Below, piece after piece: positions 8,660-16,309 of a stretch of 64,000 nt of DNA. The DNA is taken from the NCBI GenBank assembly GCA_045630265.1, contig JAZQSV010000014.1:1-64000 (forward strand), read 5' to 3'. Within the stretch, counting starts at the first letter, position 1. Each line of letters opens with the position of its first letter. Both the position numbers and the translations under genes were made by a program. The notes beneath the pieces were generated by a model that worked only from the letters and a program-made list of their open reading frames with translations, made no database searches and was not told the DNA's origin. This stretch comes from UMGS1279 sp045630265 (GTDB taxonomy: Bacteria > Bacillota > Clostridia > Oscillospirales > Acutalibacteraceae).

Positions 8660-9508
8660 ATGAAAAAAATTATAATTTCTATACTTTTGGCAGTTTGCAT
8701 ATGTTTTGCATCGGCGTGTACCCCTGCAGGGTACCCCATAAAGGTGGGAGAAACCGAAATAAGCTTTCGCCCGAAAAGGGTTGTCTGCTTAGATGAAACC
8801 ACTGCCTCCATAATTTCGGAGTTGGGCTACGCAGAAAAAATAGTGGGCGCACCCAAAACCGCAATAGAAAGCGCGGAACTTACCGCTACTGATATTGGAA
8901 CGGCTTTTGAATTGTTTACAGAAACCATAATTTCACTAAAGCCCGATTTAATTATAACATCTTTTGAAATTAAAACAACCCTTAAAAATTTATTTGCCCA
9001 AAACAAAATTACTGTTTTAAAGGTTGAAAATCCGAACAGTGTAGCCGAACTTAAAATCTTAAGGACTGAATTCTTCGGCCTTTTTGAAGGAGAAAAGAAG
9101 GCGCCAAAAAAAGAAAAAGAGTATTCCAAAGCGTTTGATGCAAGAGTTTTAGAAATGAAAAACAAAAACTCTGCAGTAACAAAAAAGGCGGTTTTATATA
9201 TTGAAAATGGCTTTGTCGCAACGGGAGATAGCATTTTTGGCTCACTTTTAACCGAAATTGGCATAACCAATATAGCACAAGAAAAAATGGGATATATAAT
9301 GTCGGACAGCGAGGTTGCCGCTTTAAGCCCCGACGTTATTTTCTGTGCAAAGGGAATGGGCGACCTACTTATGAAAACCGAAGCGCTTGCAAGTACTCCT
9401 GCAGTTTTAAACGGTGCAGTTTATGAGGTTAAGGTGGAGTCTCTTTACGCCTGCGGTAAAAATCTTTTACCCACACTCGAAGAAATGACCAACTTTTTCA
9501 TAAAATAA
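8660..9508 (+). CDS. ABC transporter substrate-binding lipoprotein, BtuF/FepB-like
   Basis: This 282-residue protein begins with a lipoprotein signal (MKKIIISILLAVCICFASAC, lipobox Cys at residue 20). The mature part has the helical-backbone binding fold of cobalamin, heme or siderophore uptake systems: RPKRVVCLDETTASIISELGY, then LKPDLIITS, a long coiled linker, and LSPDVIFCAKG. It would bind a metal complex outside the membrane and pass it to a permease. No permease or ATPase adjoins it, so it either works with a distant transporter or is an orphan. The substrate cannot be read from the sequence. Confidence 0.78.
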   Translation: MKKIIISILLAVCICFASACTPAGYPIKVGETEISFRPKRVVCLDETTASIISELGYAEKIVGAPKTAIESAELTATDIGTAFELFTETIISLKPDLIITSFEIKTTLKNLFAQNKITVLKVENPNSVAELKILRTEFFGLFEGEKKAPKKEKEYSKAFDARVLEMKNKNSAVTKKAVLYIENGFVATGDSIFGSLLTEIGITNIAQEKMGYIMSDSEVAALSPDVIFCAKGMGDLLMKTEALASTPAVLNGAVYEVKVESLYACGKNLLPTLEEMTNFFIK

Positions 9509-9541
9509 AATATAAAAATAAAATACAATACAATACAAAAC

Positions 9542-9577
9542 AAAAGGTCCTACCTAAAATTTTAGGTAGGACCTTTT
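9542..9577. terminator. Bidirectional terminator
   Basis: AAAAGGTCCTACCTAAAA is followed at once by its perfect complement TTTTAGGTAGGACCTTTT (9542-9577). It separates the convergent lipoprotein and citrate synthase genes. Confidence 0.85.
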
Positions 9578-9583
9578 TATATT

Positions 9584-10954
9584 TTATCTTTTGTCTATTG
9601 GAGCATATTCCTGCGCTTTTCCAACGCCAACGTAGGCGGGACGAATAATTTTGCCGTTAGAAATAATCTCCTCAATTCTGTGCGCGCTCCAACCAACTAC
9701 ACGGCTAATGGCGAAGATGGGTGTGTAAAGCTCTGCAGGGAGGTCAAGCATATCATAAATAAAGCCGCTGTAGAAGTCAACGTTTGCGCTAACTCCTTTG
9801 TAAATATGCCTTTCTTCGGCAATAACTTTGGGAGCAAGACGTTCAACGGTTTCGTAAAGTTTGAACTCCTTTTCGCGACCTTTTTCTTTTGAAAGGGGCC
9901 CAACAAAGGATTTTAAAAGCTTTGCGCGTGGGTCGCTTAAGGTATAAACCGCGTGGCCCATACCGTAGATAAGACCTGATTTATCAAATGCCTCTTTGTG
10001 AAGAAGACTGCGAAGATAACGAGAAATTTCTTCCTCATCATCCCAGTCCTTAACCTGCTTTTTAAGGTCGCGGAACATTTCAACAACCTTAATGTTTGCA
10101 CCGCCGTGGCGGGGACCTTTTAAGCTTGAAAGAGCGGCCGCCATTGTAGAATAGGTGTCGGTACCTGAACTTGTAACAACACGTGTGGTAAAGGTGGAGT
10201 TGTTACCGCCGCCGTGCTCTGCGTGGAGTACCAGGGCCATATCCAAAAGCTTTGCCTCTTCCTTGGTGTATTTTCCGTCGGGACGAAGAAGGTGTAAAAG
10301 ATTTTCTGCAATACTAAGGTCGGGGTCGGGCTGGTGAATTATAAGACTGCCGCCCAAAACGTAGTGATTGTATGCGTGGTAGCCGTAAACTGCAAGTATA
10401 GGGAAGAGCGATATCATCTGCAGACACTGCCTTAGCACATTGGGGATACTATTGTCGCCCACCTGCTCGTCATAGCTGTAAAGTGTTAAAACACTCTTTG
10501 CAAGTGAATTCATCATATCAGCACTTGGGGCCTTTAAAACAACGTCGCGTACGAACCTGCTGGGAAGTTTGCGGTAGGCAACCAAAAGCTCGGTGAACTC
10601 ACTCAGTTGCTCCTTAGTGGGAAGTTTGCCAAACAAAAGAAGATATGCAGTTTCTTCAAAACCGAAACGGTCCTCTTTAGCAAAGCCATGCACAAGGTCC
10701 TTAACGTCAACACCGCGGTACAAAAGCTCACCCTCGCAAGGGGTCTTAACACCATCAATCATCTTGAAACCGTTAACGTCACTGATTCTGGTAAGACCTG
10801 TTTTTACGCCGTTTCCTTTTTGGTCACGAAGTCCCCTGTAAACCTGATGTTCTATATAAAGGTCGTTTGAAATAGGGCCAAGGTCAGTACAACGCTTTGC
10901 AAGGTCAAGCATTTGCGGTGTAACGGTAAAAAGCTCATCGTCTTGATATTTCAT
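9584..10954 (-). CDS. gltA: Citrate synthase
   Basis: This enzyme condenses oxaloacetate and acetyl-CoA to citrate. The 456-residue protein carries the two catalytic histidine regions, VLHAEHGGGNNSTFT (about 255) and GMGHAVYTLSDPRAK (about 350), and the signature GPRHGGANIKVVEMF between them. The C-terminal NVDFYSGFIYDMLDLP and ISRVVGWSAHRIEE are also typical. It is a little longer at the N-terminus than Bacillus CitZ, as in many Clostridia. No other TCA-cycle gene is in the window, so it may supply 2-oxoglutarate for glutamate synthesis; this is inferred. 2-Methylcitrate synthase activity cannot be excluded. Confidence 0.92.
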   Translation of the reverse strand: MKYQDDELFTVTPQMLDLAKRCTDLGPISNDLYIEHQVYRGLRDQKGNGVKTGLTRISDVNGFKMIDGVKTPCEGELLYRGVDVKDLVHGFAKEDRFGFEETAYLLLFGKLPTKEQLSEFTELLVAYRKLPSRFVRDVVLKAPSADMMNSLAKSVLTLYSYDEQVGDNSIPNVLRQCLQMISLFPILAVYGYHAYNHYVLGGSLIIHQPDPDLSIAENLLHLLRPDGKYTKEEAKLLDMALVLHAEHGGGNNSTFTTRVVTSSGTDTYSTMAAALSSLKGPRHGGANIKVVEMFRDLKKQVKDWDDEEEISRYLRSLLHKEAFDKSGLIYGMGHAVYTLSDPRAKLLKSFVGPLSKEKGREKEFKLYETVERLAPKVIAEERHIYKGVSANVDFYSGFIYDMLDLPAELYTPIFAISRVVGWSAHRIEEIISNGKIIRPAYVGVGKAQEYAPIDKR

Positions 10955-11097
10955 ATTATCATCTACCTTTCCATATGAAAATCACTGAAACTAACAGTAT
11001 ATTAGAATAATATTATCACATATTATTCAAAAAAACAACCTCAAAAACGCAGTTTAGTATATTTTAGGTAAAAATCGTTTAAATATTAAAAAATCTA

Positions 11098-11126
11098 TTG
11101 AACTGTAACTTGAAATCTTGTATAAT
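11098..11126 (+). promoter_or_regulatory. glyA promoter
   Basis: TTGAAC (11098-11103), 17 bases, then TATAAT (11121-11126), about 48 bases ahead of the glyA start. No riboswitch fits in the short leader. Confidence 0.7.
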
Positions 11127-11173
11127 TTAATTAAAGTTTTATTTAAAATAGCCAAGCTATAGGAGGACATAAA

Positions 11174-12424
11174 ATGTACAAGAATATGATAGACACAATT
11201 GGTTTTATAAGCGAGTTTGACCCCGAGGTTTCTAAAGCAATGGGGGACGAGCTTGCAAGACAAAGAAGAAATATTGAGCTTATTGCTTCCGAAAACTTTG
11301 TTTCTCCCGCAGTTATGGCGGCTATGGGTTCCGTGCTTACAAATAAATATGCCGAGGGTTATCCGGGAAAACGCTACTACGGCGGTTGCTACTGTGTAGA
11401 CGTTGTGGAGGATATTGCAAGGGAACGTGCTAAAAAGCTTTTTGGTGCAGACCATGCTAACGTTCAGCCCCACTCCGGCGCTAATGCAAACCTTGCTGCA
11501 TACGCAGCACTTATTAACCTTGGTGATACCGTTATGGGTATGAATCTTGCCCACGGCGGACATTTAACCCATGGTTCACCTGTAAACCTTTCGGGTAAAA
11601 ATTATAACTTTGTTCCTTACGGCGTTAATGATGACGGCGTTATTGATTACGATGAAATGCGTAAAATCGCAAGGGAGTGCAAGCCTAAACTTATCGTTGC
11701 GGGTGCTTCTGCCTATGCAAGAGAAATCCGTTTCGATATTATTTCTGATATAGCAAAAGAAGTCGGCGCACTCTTTATGGTAGATATGGCACACATTGCA
11801 GGCCTTGTGGCGGCGGGGCTCCACCAAAACCCCGTGCCCTATGCTGATGTTGTAACCACCACAACCCACAAAACCCTTCGCGGCCCCAGGGGTGGTCTTA
11901 TTCTTTGTAAGGCAGAACACGCCGCCGCTATTGATAAGGCAATTTTCCCCGGCACTCAGGGTGGCCCCTTAGAGCACGTTATTGCCGCAAAAGCTATTTG
12001 CTTTGGCGAGGCACTTACCGACGAGTTTAAAGAGTATCAAAAACGCATTGTTGAAAATGCGGCCACTATGGCAAACCGCTTTGTAGAAAACGGCATTAAT
12101 CTTGTATCGGGCGGCACAGATAACCATCTTATGCTTTTGGATTTGGTTGGTACAGGCATTACAGGTAAAGAGCTTGAGCACCGTTTGGATGACGTTTATA
12201 TTACAGTAAATAAAAACTCCATCCCCAACGACCCCGAAAAGCCCTTTGTTACAAGCGGTATCCGTATTGGTACTCCTGCCGTTACAACACGTGGAATGGG
12301 CAAAGAGGAAATGATAAAAATTGCCGACTTTATTACTATGGCAATCCGCGATTTTGAGGGTAATAAAGAAACAATTATTAAGGGTGTAGAGGAACTTTGC
12401 ACTAAATTCCCCCTTTATAAATAA
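11174..12424 (+). CDS. glyA: Serine hydroxymethyltransferase
   Basis: This PLP enzyme interconverts serine and glycine and charges tetrahydrofolate with a one-carbon unit. The 416-residue protein is full length. Visible signatures are RRNIELIASENFVSPAV, the cofactor region VQPHSGANANLAAYAAL, and the PLP-lysine motif TTTTHKTLRGPRGG (about residue 230). The C-terminal IRIGTPAVTTRGM is also present. The RBS is ATAGGAGGACATAAA. It is followed closely by rarA (about 40 bases), so the two may share a transcript. Confidence 0.97.
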   Translation: MYKNMIDTIGFISEFDPEVSKAMGDELARQRRNIELIASENFVSPAVMAAMGSVLTNKYAEGYPGKRYYGGCYCVDVVEDIARERAKKLFGADHANVQPHSGANANLAAYAALINLGDTVMGMNLAHGGHLTHGSPVNLSGKNYNFVPYGVNDDGVIDYDEMRKIARECKPKLIVAGASAYAREIRFDIISDIAKEVGALFMVDMAHIAGLVAAGLHQNPVPYADVVTTTTHKTLRGPRGGLILCKAEHAAAIDKAIFPGTQGGPLEHVIAAKAICFGEALTDEFKEYQKRIVENAATMANRFVENGINLVSGGTDNHLMLLDLVGTGITGKELEHRLDDVYITVNKNSIPNDPEKPFVTSGIRIGTPAVTTRGMGKEEMIKIADFITMAIRDFEGNKETIIKGVEELCTKFPLYK

Positions 12425-12463
12425 GAGAAATTTAATTTAAATTTTTTGGAAAGGAGAACAGCT

Positions 12464-13732
12464 ATGGCGGGCTCACCACTGGCAGACAGAATAAGACCTA
12501 AAACTGTCGAAGAAGTTGTAGGGCAACATCATTTGCTGGATAAGGGTAAGGTACTGCGCAGAATTATTGACAGTGGCGAAATCCCCAACCTTATTTTCTA
12601 CGGTCCCTCCGGCGTAGGTAAAACTACGGTTGCTAATATTATTGCAAACAGTAGCGGTAAAACCCTTTACCACCTTAATGCTACAACCGCCTCTACGGCT
12701 GATTTAAAATCCATAATAGCAAGCCGTAACGATATTGAAAACCAAAACGGCATTCTCCTTTATTTGGATGAGATTCAGTATTTCAATAAAAAGCAACAGC
12801 AAACCCTTTTGGAGTTTATTGAAAACGGGGATATAACCCTAATAGCATCCACCACCGAAAATCCATATTTTTATATTTATAATGCTATACTTTCCCGCTC
12901 CACCGTTTTTGAGTTTAAGCCCCTTGAGGAAGCCGATATAATTGCTTTTTTGGAACGCACCTTTAAAAAACTCGGCGCCGAAGAAGGTAAAAAGTTAATC
13001 CTCGAAGAGGGCGTTTTAAAGGTTATTGCAGGAGGTAGCGGCGGCGACCTTAGAAAGGCCCTAAACGCTACCGAGCTTTGCTTCCTTACCGCCGATAGTG
13101 GCGAAGCGGAAATTACCGTAACTAAGGAGTCGGCACTGGCTCTTACCTCCCAAAGCGCCATGAGGTACGACCGAAACGGCGATGAGCACTATGACGTTAT
13201 TTCTGCCTACCAAAAATCCATGCGCGGTAGCGACCCCGACGCGGCGCTTCACTATTTGGCGCGGCTTTTAGAGGCGGGGGATTTACCTTCGGCTTGCAGG
13301 CGTCTTCTTATTACGGCGGCTGAGGATGTTGGTCTTGCCTATCCTGGTATAATGCCCATTGTTAAAGCTTATGTAGATTCAGCCCTTATGGTAGGCCTTC
13401 CCGAAGCGGCCATTCCTTTGGCGGATGCGGTTGTGCTTGTTTCAATAAGTCCCAAATCACCCACCGCGCACGACGGTATTATGGCGGCCCTTGCAGATGT
13501 GAGAGCGGGAATGGCAAAAACAATTCCCCGACATTTACAAAACAAGCATTTTGACGGTGAGGATAATGCCACACCGGGCCAGCGTTATAAGTATCCTCAT
13601 AATTTTCCAAACCACTTTGTAGAGCAACAGTACCTGCCCGATGAAATCAAACATAAAAAATATTACCGATTTGGCGACAATAAAACCGAGCAGGGCTATA
13701 AGGCCTATATGGAAAAAATTAAAGGAAAATGA
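12464..13732 (+). CDS. rarA: Replication-associated recombination ATPase RarA (MgsA)
   Basis: RarA is an AAA+ ATPase related to clamp loaders that acts at stalled replication forks. The 422-residue protein shows PLADRIRPKTVEEVVGQHHLL, Walker A GPSGVGKTT (about residue 47), and Walker B YLDEIQYFNKKQQQ. It also has the sensor motif ASTTENPYF and the C-terminal RarA/MgsA domain with AAEDVGLAYP and the ending NHFVEQQYLPDE. The start is the ATG at 12464, 6 bases after AAAGGAG. A TTG at 12446 would place the RBS inside the gene. Confidence 0.94.
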   Translation: MAGSPLADRIRPKTVEEVVGQHHLLDKGKVLRRIIDSGEIPNLIFYGPSGVGKTTVANIIANSSGKTLYHLNATTASTADLKSIIASRNDIENQNGILLYLDEIQYFNKKQQQTLLEFIENGDITLIASTTENPYFYIYNAILSRSTVFEFKPLEEADIIAFLERTFKKLGAEEGKKLILEEGVLKVIAGGSGGDLRKALNATELCFLTADSGEAEITVTKESALALTSQSAMRYDRNGDEHYDVISAYQKSMRGSDPDAALHYLARLLEAGDLPSACRRLLITAAEDVGLAYPGIMPIVKAYVDSALMVGLPEAAIPLADAVVLVSISPKSPTAHDGIMAALADVRAGMAKTIPRHLQNKHFDGEDNATPGQRYKYPHNFPNHFVEQQYLPDEIKHKKYYRFGDNKTEQGYKAYMEKIKGK

Positions 13733-13743
13733 ATAGCAAAATA

Positions 13744-13778
13744 AAAACTGCAGTCTGATTTCAGACTGCAGTTTTTTT
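13744..13778. terminator. Terminator between rarA and the metal ATPase
   Basis: AAAACTGCAGTCTGA pairs with TCAGACTGCAGTTTT (stem about 13744-13775) and a T-run follows. It is usable from both sides. Confidence 0.85.
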
Positions 13779-13794
13779 GTTTGATTTTCCTTTT

Positions 13795-15729
13795 TTACTT
13801 TTTACACTTACATTTGGGAACAAGCATTGCTCGGGAGGCGTTAAGGGTCGCTAGGATAGTTACGCCAACATCTGCAAAAATTGCAAGTGCCATTGGTATT
13901 TCGGTGAATGCACCGAGTATTAGCACAAAAATTTTAATTCCTATAGCAGAAATAATATTTTCCTTTACAATTTTCATTGTTCGCTTTGCAATTTTTCTGG
14001 CGGTTATTAGCTTTTCTACCGAGTCGTCCATTATAACAATATCGGCGGCCTCAATGGCGGCATCGCTACCAACGGCACCCATTGAAACTCCAACGTCCGA
14101 CCGCATTAAAACGGGGGCATCGTTTATGCCGTCGCCAACAAAGGCAAGTAATTCTTTGTCGCCTTTTTCACCCATTATTTTTTCGGCTAGGGCCACCTTG
14201 TCGGTGGGGAGCAGTCCTGCAAATACGGTATCAATACCAATTTCTTTTGCTACTTCGTTTGCAATTTTTTCATTATCGCCCGAAAGCATAACGGTTTTAA
14301 TTCCGCTAGAGTTTAGCTTGGAAATGGTTTCTTTGGCGCCCTTTTTAATTTGGTCGGAAATTACAATATGTCCGGCATATTCATTTTCTATAGCAATATG
14401 AATAACGCTTCCACCGTGGGTGTGGTGCTCACACTGCTCGCAGGCGGTTATTTTTATGCTGTTTTCGGCCATGAGTTTTTCGTTGCCTATAAGTACTTTT
14501 TTGCCGCTAACGGTAGCACCAATACCCTCACCTGAAAGCTCGGTTACGTCTGTTACCTCCATATCCGGCACCTTACCGTAGGCCGAAACAAGTGAAACCG
14601 AAATGGGGTGGTCACTAAAGGATTCGGCCGCCGCAGCGATGCGAAGAAGCTCGGCCTCGGTAACCTTTTCGGGATGAACGGCGGTAACCTTAAAACTACC
14701 GCTTGTAAGTGTACCCGTTTTATCAAAAAGGCAGTATTTAATTTTACTGTAGTTTTCTAAATGTGCGGCACCTTTTACTAAAATGCCACGTTTAGAGGCG
14801 GCCGCCATTCCACCGAAAAAGGAAAGGGGCACCGAAATTACAAGTGCGCAGGGACAGGAAATTACAAGAAAATTTAAAGCCCTGTGTACACCTTCGGCAA
14901 AACTCAGTAAACCAAAAAGCGGAGGCAGGGTAGCCAAAAGCACTGCCGAAATCACAACTATAGGGGTATAAACGGCCGCAAACCTTGTTATAAAGTTTTC
15001 GGTTTTTGCTTTTTTAGTTGAGGCGTTTTCTATAAGGTCTAATATCTTTCCAACGGTGGAGTTTTGGTATTCGCTTTGCACTTTCACAGTCAGTACGCCG
15101 CTGCCGTTCACTGCGCCGCTTATTACCTTGTCGCCATCCTTTACTGAAAGGGGAACGCTTTCTCCTGTAAGGGCACTTGCATCAAGTGTGCTGCTCCCAT
15201 TTAAAATCTCACCGTCAAGCGGCACTCTTTCTCCCGCTTTAATAATAATGGTTTCGCCCAAAGTTACTTCTTCGGGGTCAACCGTTAATACCTCGCCGTT
15301 TCTAACAACATTTGCAAAGTTTGGCATAATGGCAGTAAGCTCTTTTATGGATTTTCTGGAGCGTTCGGCGGCAATACTTTCAAAAAGCGTACCAATACGG
15401 TAGAGTATTACAACCATAGCCGCTTCGGAAGCACCGCTGTGTGCGTGGCCGCCAGAATGCCCGCCCTCAAAAAAGCCAAGACAAAGGGCGCCTATGGTGG
15501 CAACAGCCATTAGAAAATTTTCGTCAAAAACTCTGCCCGAAATAACCTTTTGAAAGGCCTTTGCCAAAACGGAGGCACCGCAGATAACATAGGGGATAAA
15601 AAAGGCGGCAAGTTCAAAAAGCTTATGGTGGGCGCCAAAGGCCTCAAAGTCTATTAAACTACATATAATATATAGCGCTACCGATATTATAATAAGGGTA
15701 AGCGATTTTTTTTGTTTTTTTGTAAGCAT
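13795..15729 (-). CDS. Heavy-metal P-type ATPase, Zn/Cd/Pb group (PIB-2)
   Basis: This 644-residue pump exports soft divalent metals. It shows the actuator TGES (LTGESVP), the membrane metal site ISCPCALVIS, the phosphorylation motif DKTGTLTSG, the HP motif SDHPISVSL, and GDGINDAPVL. The helix residues after it (GIKIFVLIL with Lys, and FADVGVTILATLNA) fit the Zn/Cd/Pb subgroup rather than copper. It has no N-terminal HMA domain; that domain is encoded separately just upstream. Odd points are a His-rich segment (GGHSGGHAHSG, about 95), a Cys/His insert in the nucleotide domain (CEQCEHHTHGG) and a CKCKK end. Confidence 0.92.
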   Translation of the reverse strand: MLTKKQKKSLTLIIISVALYIICSLIDFEAFGAHHKLFELAAFFIPYVICGASVLAKAFQKVISGRVFDENFLMAVATIGALCLGFFEGGHSGGHAHSGASEAAMVVILYRIGTLFESIAAERSRKSIKELTAIMPNFANVVRNGEVLTVDPEEVTLGETIIIKAGERVPLDGEILNGSSTLDASALTGESVPLSVKDGDKVISGAVNGSGVLTVKVQSEYQNSTVGKILDLIENASTKKAKTENFITRFAAVYTPIVVISAVLLATLPPLFGLLSFAEGVHRALNFLVISCPCALVISVPLSFFGGMAAASKRGILVKGAAHLENYSKIKYCLFDKTGTLTSGSFKVTAVHPEKVTEAELLRIAAAAESFSDHPISVSLVSAYGKVPDMEVTDVTELSGEGIGATVSGKKVLIGNEKLMAENSIKITACEQCEHHTHGGSVIHIAIENEYAGHIVISDQIKKGAKETISKLNSSGIKTVMLSGDNEKIANEVAKEIGIDTVFAGLLPTDKVALAEKIMGEKGDKELLAFVGDGINDAPVLMRSDVGVSMGAVGSDAAIEAADIVIMDDSVEKLITARKIAKRTMKIVKENIISAIGIKIFVLILGAFTEIPMALAIFADVGVTILATLNASRAMLVPKCKCKK

Positions 15730-15753
15730 TTTTCTACTTCCTAAATTAAGGTA

Positions 15754-15975
15754 TTAGCAAACCACGTCGTAGTCGCGGTCAATCTTTTTAACAGCCTTTT
15801 TAAGCTGCGGCAAAAGTTCGTCAAAATTTAAGGAGTCGTCAATCTCCAAAATCATCTTCTGTGTTAAAAAGCTAACGCTAACGTAAGTAACACCGATAAT
15901 TTTGCCAACCTCTTTTTCAATATTGGCCGCGCAGTGGGCACAGTCAATGTCGGTTATTTTAACTACTTTTTTCAT
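15754..15975 (-). CDS. HMA-domain metal-binding protein
   Basis: This 73-residue protein is a single heavy-metal-associated domain with the CxxC site in DIDCAHCAANIEKEV. It is probably the metal donor or detached N-terminal domain of the P-type ATPase that begins 25 bases downstream on the same strand. An acidic end with a final Cys (RDYDVVC) may add a ligand. The start is the ATG ending at 15975, preceded by AAAGGAGCAATAT. A longer frame to 16035 would add 20 residues unrelated to the domain. Confidence 0.88.
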   Translation of the reverse strand: MKKVVKITDIDCAHCAANIEKEVGKIIGVTYVSVSFLTQKMILEIDDSLNFDELLPQLKKAVKKIDRDYDVVC

Positions 15976-16201
15976 ATATTGCTCCTTTGGTATATGTAAA
16001 TTTGAATCTAATTTAAAGTAAAAGTTACTATTCATATATTAACACATTTTCACCATAAGTCAAGGGCGGGGATGACGACTTTTAGGCAGGGTTAAGACAC
16101 ATACTTGGCAATTTTTTGCCCTGAATTTGCTATTTTGGAGTGAAAAAAGGAAAAATTTTACTTAAAACTAACCTAAAACAAGTAAAAAACGGACAAAAAT
16201 G

Positions 16202-16272
16202 TTGTTTTTATTTGAATTTTTATTGTTTTTATGTTGTTTTCTATTGACATTTGCTTTGTTTTGTATTAGAAT
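16202..16272 (+). promoter_or_regulatory. GRM promoter 1 with repeated TTGTTTTT operator-like motifs
   Basis: TTGACA (16244-16249), 17 bases, TAGAAT (16267-16272) form a good promoter 40 bases ahead of the glycyl radical enzyme gene. Just upstream, TTGTTTTTA occurs at 16202-16210 and 16223-16231, exactly 21 bases apart, and TTGTTTTC occurs at 16234. The same motif, on the other strand and with the same spacing, precedes GRM promoter 2. A DeoR-family regulator encoded in the locus is the likely binder; this is inferred. Confidence 0.65.
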
Positions 16273-16309
16273 ATATGTGAAGAAATATTAAGATTCAGGA
16301 GGAAATATT

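Noticed and set aside
13781..14401. Long open frame on the plus strand opposite the metal ATPase
   Set aside because: It lies wholly antisense to a gene with all P-type ATPase motifs, has low-complexity Ser/Ile-rich content and no domain pattern.
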